In this document: piece after piece, positions 14,648 to 17,451 of the stretch
Layout of the letters: each line of letters opens with the position of its first letter
Position numbering within the stretch: the first letter of the stretch is position 1
Assembly: GCA_002316275.1 (NCBI GenBank)
Contig: DCDE01000018.1
Location: forward strand, 1-17,451
Source: Caldifarciminota bacterium UBA1063
GTDB lineage: Bacteria > Hydrothermota > Hydrothermia > UBA1063
Direction of reading: 5' to 3'
DNA length: 17,451 nucleotides
Program-made: the position numbers and the translations under genes
The notes under the pieces: generated by a model
Told to the model about the DNA's origin: nothing
The model's input: only the letters and a program-made list of their open reading frames with translations
The model's database searches: none

Positions 14648-14675
14648 TTGAAACTACCTCCGTTATATGTTTCAA
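14648..14675 (-). promoter_or_regulatory. Leader inverted repeat holding the cspA ribosome-binding site in its loop
   Basis: In the minus-strand leader, TTGAAAC (14675-14669) and GTTTCAA (14654-14648) are perfect complements. They enclose 14 bases that include GGAGGT, and the second arm ends directly at the ATG. A competing hairpin, TATGT-TGAA-ACATA (14679-14666), uses part of the first arm. The predicted transcript starts near 14678, so these structures sit at the very 5' end. Confidence 0.45.
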
Positions 14676-14684
14676 CATAGTTAA

Positions 14685-14713
14685 ATTATGATTCACATAA
14701 AGTGTTCTGTCAA
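14685..14713 (-). promoter_or_regulatory. Promoter of the cold-shock gene
   Basis: Minus-strand TTGACA (14713-14708), 17-base spacer, CATAAT (14690-14685): a perfect -35 with a -10 one base from consensus. The -35 begins 3 bases after the stop codon of the upstream V-ATPase gene. The predicted leader is about 31 bases. Confidence 0.85.
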
Positions 14714-14715
14714 GA

Positions 14716-15339
14716 TCAATGAGCCCTGACTATATCCTTAATTTTCATAAGTCTTGTAATATCAGAGCGCTCAATTTCAGACAGTTTCATAGAAATGAAC
14801 TTAACTATGGACTCGAGTTCGGGAATTAAAATGTACTCGAGCGCATTTACCCTTCTTCTCGTCTTCTCAACCTCTATTGAAAGGAGTTCCAGAGCCTTCT
14901 CCTTTTCAGACAGTTCAATTAGATCCTGAAATGCTTTGTTTAAAGATTCAAGAGAAAGGTCAAGTTCTGGAGAAGTGTTTGCAAAACCGTAACTTAGAAA
15001 ATCACCTTCATACCTTGCGCTAAATATGGGTACAAGAACATTCATAATTTTCTTACTGCTAATTTCAATTCCGGAACTAATCGAAGGGACGAGAAACAGC
15101 TCCTCAATTTCCTCAGGGTCCATGAAAGACCTTGCGAGGACGAACCTTCTGACCGACTCTGCCAGCTCATCCTCAACCTTCTTCCTCAACTCCTTAAGCC
15201 CCTCGAGCAGTTCGAACAGCACTCTCACCAGCTCATCCTGTTTATCCTTCAGCAGTTTATGTCCTCTACGGGCAAGAACGGTTCTCCTCCTCAAGTTCAG
15301 AAGTTCCATTCTCGTAGGATTTGCTGAGATTATCGGCAT
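14716..15339 (-). CDS. V/A-type ATPase subunit D
   Basis: The 207-residue product begins MPIISANPTRMELLNLRRRT and continues with ARRGHKLLKDKQDELVR, the diagnostic N-terminus of V/A-type ATP synthase/ATPase subunit D, the central rotor stalk. A long C-terminal helix (LSIEVEKTRRRVNALEYILIPELESIVKFI region) completes the coiled-coil stalk. It is cytoplasmic and bound to the membrane complex. I start at ATG 15339 because a near-consensus promoter ends its -10 box 7 bases upstream and the family N-terminus begins here; extending to 15390 would translate promoter DNA. No other ATPase subunits are in the window, so the gene is separated from the rest of its complex or lies alone after rearrangement. 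Divergent from hsp20. Confidence 0.93.
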   Translation of the reverse strand: MPIISANPTRMELLNLRRRTVLARRGHKLLKDKQDELVRVLFELLEGLKELRKKVEDELAESVRRFVLARSFMDPEEIEELFLVPSISSGIEISSKKIMNVLVPIFSARYEGDFLSYGFANTSPELDLSLESLNKAFQDLIELSEKEKALELLSIEVEKTRRRVNALEYILIPELESIVKFISMKLSEIERSDITRLMKIKDIVRAH

Positions 15340-15346
15340 AAACATA

Positions 15347-15375
15347 ATTATAGAGCAACCCTGAAAGAAGGTCAA
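15347..15375 (-). promoter_or_regulatory. Near-consensus leaderless promoter of V-ATPase subunit D
   Basis: Minus-strand TTGACC (15375-15370), 17-base spacer, TATAAT (15352-15347), then 7 bases to the A of the ATG at 15339. No SD is present. This predicts a transcript starting at the start codon. Confidence 0.85.
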
Positions 15376-15425
15376 AAGAAGGAATAGCAAAGAAAACCTG
15401 CCTCACAAATTTAGGTGAGCACCCC

Positions 15426-15455
15426 TTGACAGTTCAAAAATTTTAATTATATATT
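15426..15455 (+). promoter_or_regulatory. Promoter of hsp20
   Basis: TTGACA (15426-15431), 18-base spacer, TATATT (15450-15455). This is a housekeeping-type promoter; no CIRCE element or sigma-32-like box is seen. Predicted start is near 15462. Confidence 0.7.
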
Positions 15456-15465
15456 AATACAGAAG

Positions 15466-15481
15466 TTGAAAATATTTTCAA
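15466..15481 (+). repeat. Perfect 16-base palindrome in the hsp20 leader
   Basis: TTGAAAATATTTTCAA lies just after the predicted transcription start and 3 bases before the GAGGAGGT ribosome-binding site. It could be a repressor operator or an AU-rich RNA hairpin (6-bp stem, ATAT loop). Confidence 0.6.
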
Positions 15482-15500
15482 AAAGAGGAGGTGAGTGGCG

Positions 15501-15950
15501 ATGGCAAGAGAAATCTCCAGATGGGATCCCTTCAGAGAGGTAACCTCTCTGCGTGACGAGATTGATAGGCTCTTTGATAGCTTCTTCGGCAGGCAGACAT
15601 CTATGGGCCCGAGAGAAGGGTTTTGGGTACCCCCCATTGATGTGGAAGAAACTGACAATGAATACATAATTAAGGCGGAGCTCCCAGGGGTAAAAAAGAA
15701 CGATGTGAAAATTTCCGCCACTGAGGACACACTCACCATATCGGGCGAAAGAAAAATAGAAAGGGAAGAGAAAGGTAAGACCTATCACAAAATCGAAATG
15801 AATTACGGTCAATTTGAAAGGAGTATAAAATTCCCCACGGAAGTGATTGCAGACAAAGCTAAAGCAACTTACAAGGATGGTATTCTCACCGTTTCAATTC
15901 CCAAATCCGAAAAAGCAAAACCTAAGGAATTAGAAATCCAAGTAGAGTAA
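15501..15950 (+). CDS. Small heat-shock protein, Hsp20/alpha-crystallin family
   Basis: The 149-residue product is an ATP-independent holdase that binds unfolding proteins in the cytoplasm. The N-terminal arm (WDPFREVTSLRDEIDRLFDSFFG) is followed by the alpha-crystallin domain from about residue 42 (VPPIDVEETDNEYIIKAELPGV) to the conserved DGILTVSIPK. The C-terminal LEIQVE supplies the I-x-I/V-type motif used in oligomer assembly. Start ATG 15501 is chosen because GGAGGT (15487-15492) is 8 bases upstream; the GTG at 15495 is too close to it. It is a single-gene unit with its own promoter and terminator, divergent from the V-ATPase subunit. A palindrome in its leader is the only visible regulatory element. 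Confidence 0.96.
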   Translation: MAREISRWDPFREVTSLRDEIDRLFDSFFGRQTSMGPREGFWVPPIDVEETDNEYIIKAELPGVKKNDVKISATEDTLTISGERKIEREEKGKTYHKIEMNYGQFERSIKFPTEVIADKAKATYKDGILTVSIPKSEKAKPKELEIQVE

Positions 15951-15968
15951 AAGTAGGTTTTGTAAGGT

Positions 15969-16002
15969 AAAAAGAAGAGCCCCCGAGGGGGCTCTTCTTT
16001 TT
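15969..16002. terminator. Bidirectional terminator between hsp20 and the M28 peptidase gene
   Basis: A 16-bp perfect stem (AAAAAGAAGAGCCCCC with its complement) sits around GA and carries T runs on both strands. It ends hsp20 (+) 19 bases after its stop and also the peptidase gene (-), whose TAA (16003-16001) lies partly in the stem. Confidence 0.93.
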
Positions 16003-17245
16003 ACTCCCACTTAACTTCCACCTTTTTCCCCTGCCTTTTCATAAAGTATTCTTCAATCTTTTCCTTGAGCTCTCTCGATATTTTTCGTTCTAATGGAAAT
16101 ACAATACTCTTATCGAGTCTATCAACTAATCCTAACGCCATTTCAAGAATGGAAGACAATCCAGTAGACGAAACATACCCCACCTTATCGTTATGTGTGT
16201 GAATATAAAAGGAACCCTTGCCGCCAAACCTAGCAAGGTTAATGGACGGGACACCATAAAGCGCAAAGGGCATAGAATCACTGGAATATATATCAAGCCT
16301 CGTTTTAAAAGGTATACCTTTTTCGCGGGATGTGAAAGAGACAAAATTTAAAGTATCTCTCTCTGAAATACACATTGCAACATTTTCACCAATAGGATCA
16401 CCCGCAACATCTATATTGACAACCATTTTAATTTTCTTTATTTCATCTTTTATATTCTCAACATAAGCCTGACTTCCAACAAGCCCCAATTCTTCACCAG
16501 AAAACCAAACAAACCTCAGTGTCCTATCAGGTTTCTTTACACTAAAATACTTCGCAAGCGAAAGCATAATGGCACTTCCTCCGCCATTATCTGTGGCACC
16601 AGGCGAAATAGCAACTGAATCGTAGTGACCACAAACAAGAATCACCTCCTCAGGAAGTCTGCTCCCCTCAATTTCTGTAACCACATTCACACCGGAACCT
16701 TTGTAAGATTCCGTATTACCTTCCATTAACAATGAGTTCCCCTCATATTCCTTTATCTTAAGCCCTGTGTCATAATCAATGATGAGTGCGGGTAATATTT
16801 TTCCCTGAGCAGCAAATCTCTGAGAAATTGATGAAAAGGAAAAACCCTTCTCTGGTGGTGATATACTCACAATACCTTTAGCGCCTTTATCCAAAAATTT
16901 TTCGTACATCGATCCCCCGACACCCCCATAGGTAAGAACGATCTTACCCTTAATCTCCCGCCCTACGTATTCAATATCCTCAACGTATGCGATTTCACCT
17001 TCAGTCTTGAAGGGTTTTGAATTTCCATAAGGGATAGCATCATAAACTTTACCCTTTATGTTGATCCTTCCATCACCGGGTTTAAAGGTCCATAATTCGA
17101 AGGATTCTTCCTTCACGGGTAGGTCCATCCCCCTGAGGGTATCCGAGATTATATCCCTTGCCATTTCTTCGCCCTCGCTCCCGGCAAGGCGTGGGAAACT
17201 GAGCTTCCTTAAGATTTTGAACGCAAAAGCTGAAAGATCTCTCAT
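16001..17245 (-). CDS. M28-family zinc aminopeptidase with PA domain insertion
   Basis: The 414-residue product belongs to the M28 family of two-zinc aminopeptidases/carboxypeptidases. All five ligand sites are visible: His207 (CGHYDS), Asp219 (GATDNGGG), Glu251/Glu252 (SGEELGLVGS; one catalytic, one ligand), Asp279 (NIDVAG) and His349 (YIHTHND). The section between about 55 and 185 is the protease-associated insert common in this family (GKIVLTYGGVGG, GAKGIVSISPP). No signal peptide is seen, so it is probably cytoplasmic and may serve peptide turnover. I start at ATG 17243-17245, which follows TATAAT by exactly 6 bases and begins just before the family's RLAGSEGEEMARDI segment. The GTG at 17278 lies upstream of this -10 box. 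Bounded by terminators on both sides, so it is a single-gene unit. Confidence 0.93.
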   Translation of the reverse strand: MRDLSAFAFKILRKLSFPRLAGSEGEEMARDIISDTLRGMDLPVKEESFELWTFKPGDGRINIKGKVYDAIPYGNSKPFKTEGEIAYVEDIEYVGREIKGKIVLTYGGVGGSMYEKFLDKGAKGIVSISPPEKGFSFSSISQRFAAQGKILPALIIDYDTGLKIKEYEGNSLLMEGNTESYKGSGVNVVTEIEGSRLPEEVILVCGHYDSVAISPGATDNGGGSAIMLSLAKYFSVKKPDRTLRFVWFSGEELGLVGSQAYVENIKDEIKKIKMVVNIDVAGDPIGENVAMCISERDTLNFVSFTSREKGIPFKTRLDIYSSDSMPFALYGVPSINLARFGGKGSFYIHTHNDKVGYVSSTGLSSILEMALGLVDRLDKSIVFPLERKISRELKEKIEEYFMKRQGKKVEVKWE

Positions 17246-17251
17246 AAAGAA

Positions 17252-17257
17252 ATTATA
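17252..17257 (-). promoter_or_regulatory. -10 box of the M28 peptidase gene (leaderless)
   Basis: Perfect minus-strand TATAAT (17257-17252), 6 bases before the ATG at 17245, with no SD. No good -35 is seen at 16-18 bases, so the call rests on the -10 and its position. Confidence 0.55.
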
Positions 17258-17322
17258 AGGCTGCACTTCCGAAGGCACTTAATAATATGGGTTTATTCTG
17301 GGAAAAACCTATAAAAAATTTG

Positions 17323-17347
17323 GGGGGCGGGCCAAGGGCCCGCCCCC
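17323..17347 (-). terminator. Rho-independent terminator of the right-edge gene
   Basis: A perfect 11-bp GC-only stem (GGGGGCGGGCC and its complement) with a 3-base loop. On the minus strand it is followed after 4 bases by six T residues. It begins 21 bases after the stop codon of the right-edge gene. Confidence 0.93.
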
Positions 17348-17368
17348 ATCCATCCCTCCTTAAATAAA

Positions 17369-17451
17369 CTATCTCGCCAGAATAATCTTGTGGGTAAAAC
17401 TCTTCTTAGGAGTCAGCATCTTCACAATATAGATACCAGAACCAAGCTTAG
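17369..17451 (-). CDS. 3' end of a secreted protein with a type IX-like C-terminal sorting tail (5' end outside window)
   Basis: Only the last 26 codons are present, ending in TAG (17371-17369). They read GSGIYIVKMLTPKKSF and end THKIILAR. The pattern G-x-Y-x-V-[K/R]-[M/L], a short loop and a closing K-[I/V]-[I/V]-L-x-R is characteristic of the Por-type secretion tail (T9SS type A sorting domain) found at the end of extracellular proteins in the FCB group and several related candidate phyla. The function of the rest of the protein cannot be judged. In lineages outside Bacteroidetes such tails sometimes occur without a recognised type IX machinery. A strong terminator follows. Confidence 0.75.
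   Translation of the reverse strand, partial: KLGSGIYIVKMLTPKKSFTHKIILAR

Noticed and set aside
15340..15390. N-terminal extension of V-ATPase subunit D that looks like a lipoprotein signal (MLFLLLTFFQGCS)
   Set aside because: This DNA contains a near-consensus promoter (15347-15375), and subunit D proteins start at the ISANPTRMELL segment. The lipobox appearance is accidental.
15443..15812. Minus-strand frames opposite hsp20 and its promoter
   Set aside because: The clear Hsp20 coding sequence with promoter, SD and terminator explains the region; the opposite frames show no protein features.
1..17451. Mobile elements, CRISPR arrays, defence genes, tRNA or rRNA
   Set aside because: No transposase, integrase, direct-repeat arrays, Cas, toxin-antitoxin or structured RNA genes were recognised; the content is core and envelope functions.

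Overview
This window comes from a compact, moderately AT-rich bacterial chromosome. Several features point to a diderm (Gram-negative-type) bacterium: a Skp/OmpH-like periplasmic chaperone, sedoheptulose-7-phosphate isomerase (GmhA), a lipoprotein and Lgt. Three others suggest an uncultured lineage near the FCB group, such as WOR-3 or Hydrothermae-type candidate phyla. These are a V/A-type ATPase subunit D, a SecA with the long Bacteroidetes-like insertion, and a C-terminal tail of the type IX secretion sorting type at the right edge. The lineage guess is inference from gene content only and is not firm.

Layout, left to right. (1) 1-1643, + strand: 3' part of ligA, overlapped by a divergent SpoIID/LytB-family gene whose best start appears to be a non-standard ATA codon. 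(2) 1640-5827, - strand: operon secA - osmC-like - lipoprotein of unknown function. (3) 5880-8119, + strand: a two-gene exopolysaccharide/O-antigen unit, a GT2 glycosyltransferase overlapped by a polyprenyl-phosphate sugar-phosphate transferase. (4) 8113-11340, - strand: a 1075-residue diguanylate cyclase fused to a STAND/AAA-type ATPase and TPR repeats. (5) 11432-12952, + strand: gmhA, then an OmpH/Skp domain fused to a CsgG/TolB-N-like domain. (6) 12942-14350, - strand: lgt and comF, translationally coupled. (7) 14384-14713: a cold-shock gene with its own consensus promoter and a perfect hairpin terminator. (8) 14716-15950: a lone V/A-ATPase subunit D (-) divergent from an Hsp20 gene (+). 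(9) 15969-17451: bidirectional terminator, M28 aminopeptidase (-), strong terminator, and the last 26 codons of a secreted protein with a sorting-tail-like end.

How it works together: much of the window serves the cell envelope (secA, spoIID-like, lipoprotein, lgt, glycan genes, gmhA, OmpH fusion). Stress functions (osmC, cspA, hsp20) and a second-messenger regulator are interspersed. The DGC fusion lies between the glycan genes and gmhA, so c-di-GMP control of surface polysaccharide is a reasonable but unproven guess.

The most consistent unexpected signal is regulatory. At several genes a good -10 box ends only 6-8 bases before the start codon and there is no Shine-Dalgarno (SD) sequence: V-ATPase D, M28 peptidase, the DGC fusion and gmhA. 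Two of these have a -35 one mismatch from consensus at exactly 17 bases. This predicts leaderless mRNAs and corrects several start codons. Genes inside operons, and cspA, hsp20 and lgt, instead carry strong SD sequences. cspA and hsp20 also carry short inverted repeats built on TTGAAA/TTTCAA in their 5' leaders, a possible temperature-responsive or operator element. I found no mobile element, CRISPR array, tRNA, rRNA or defence system, and no gene-free stretch over 300 bases.
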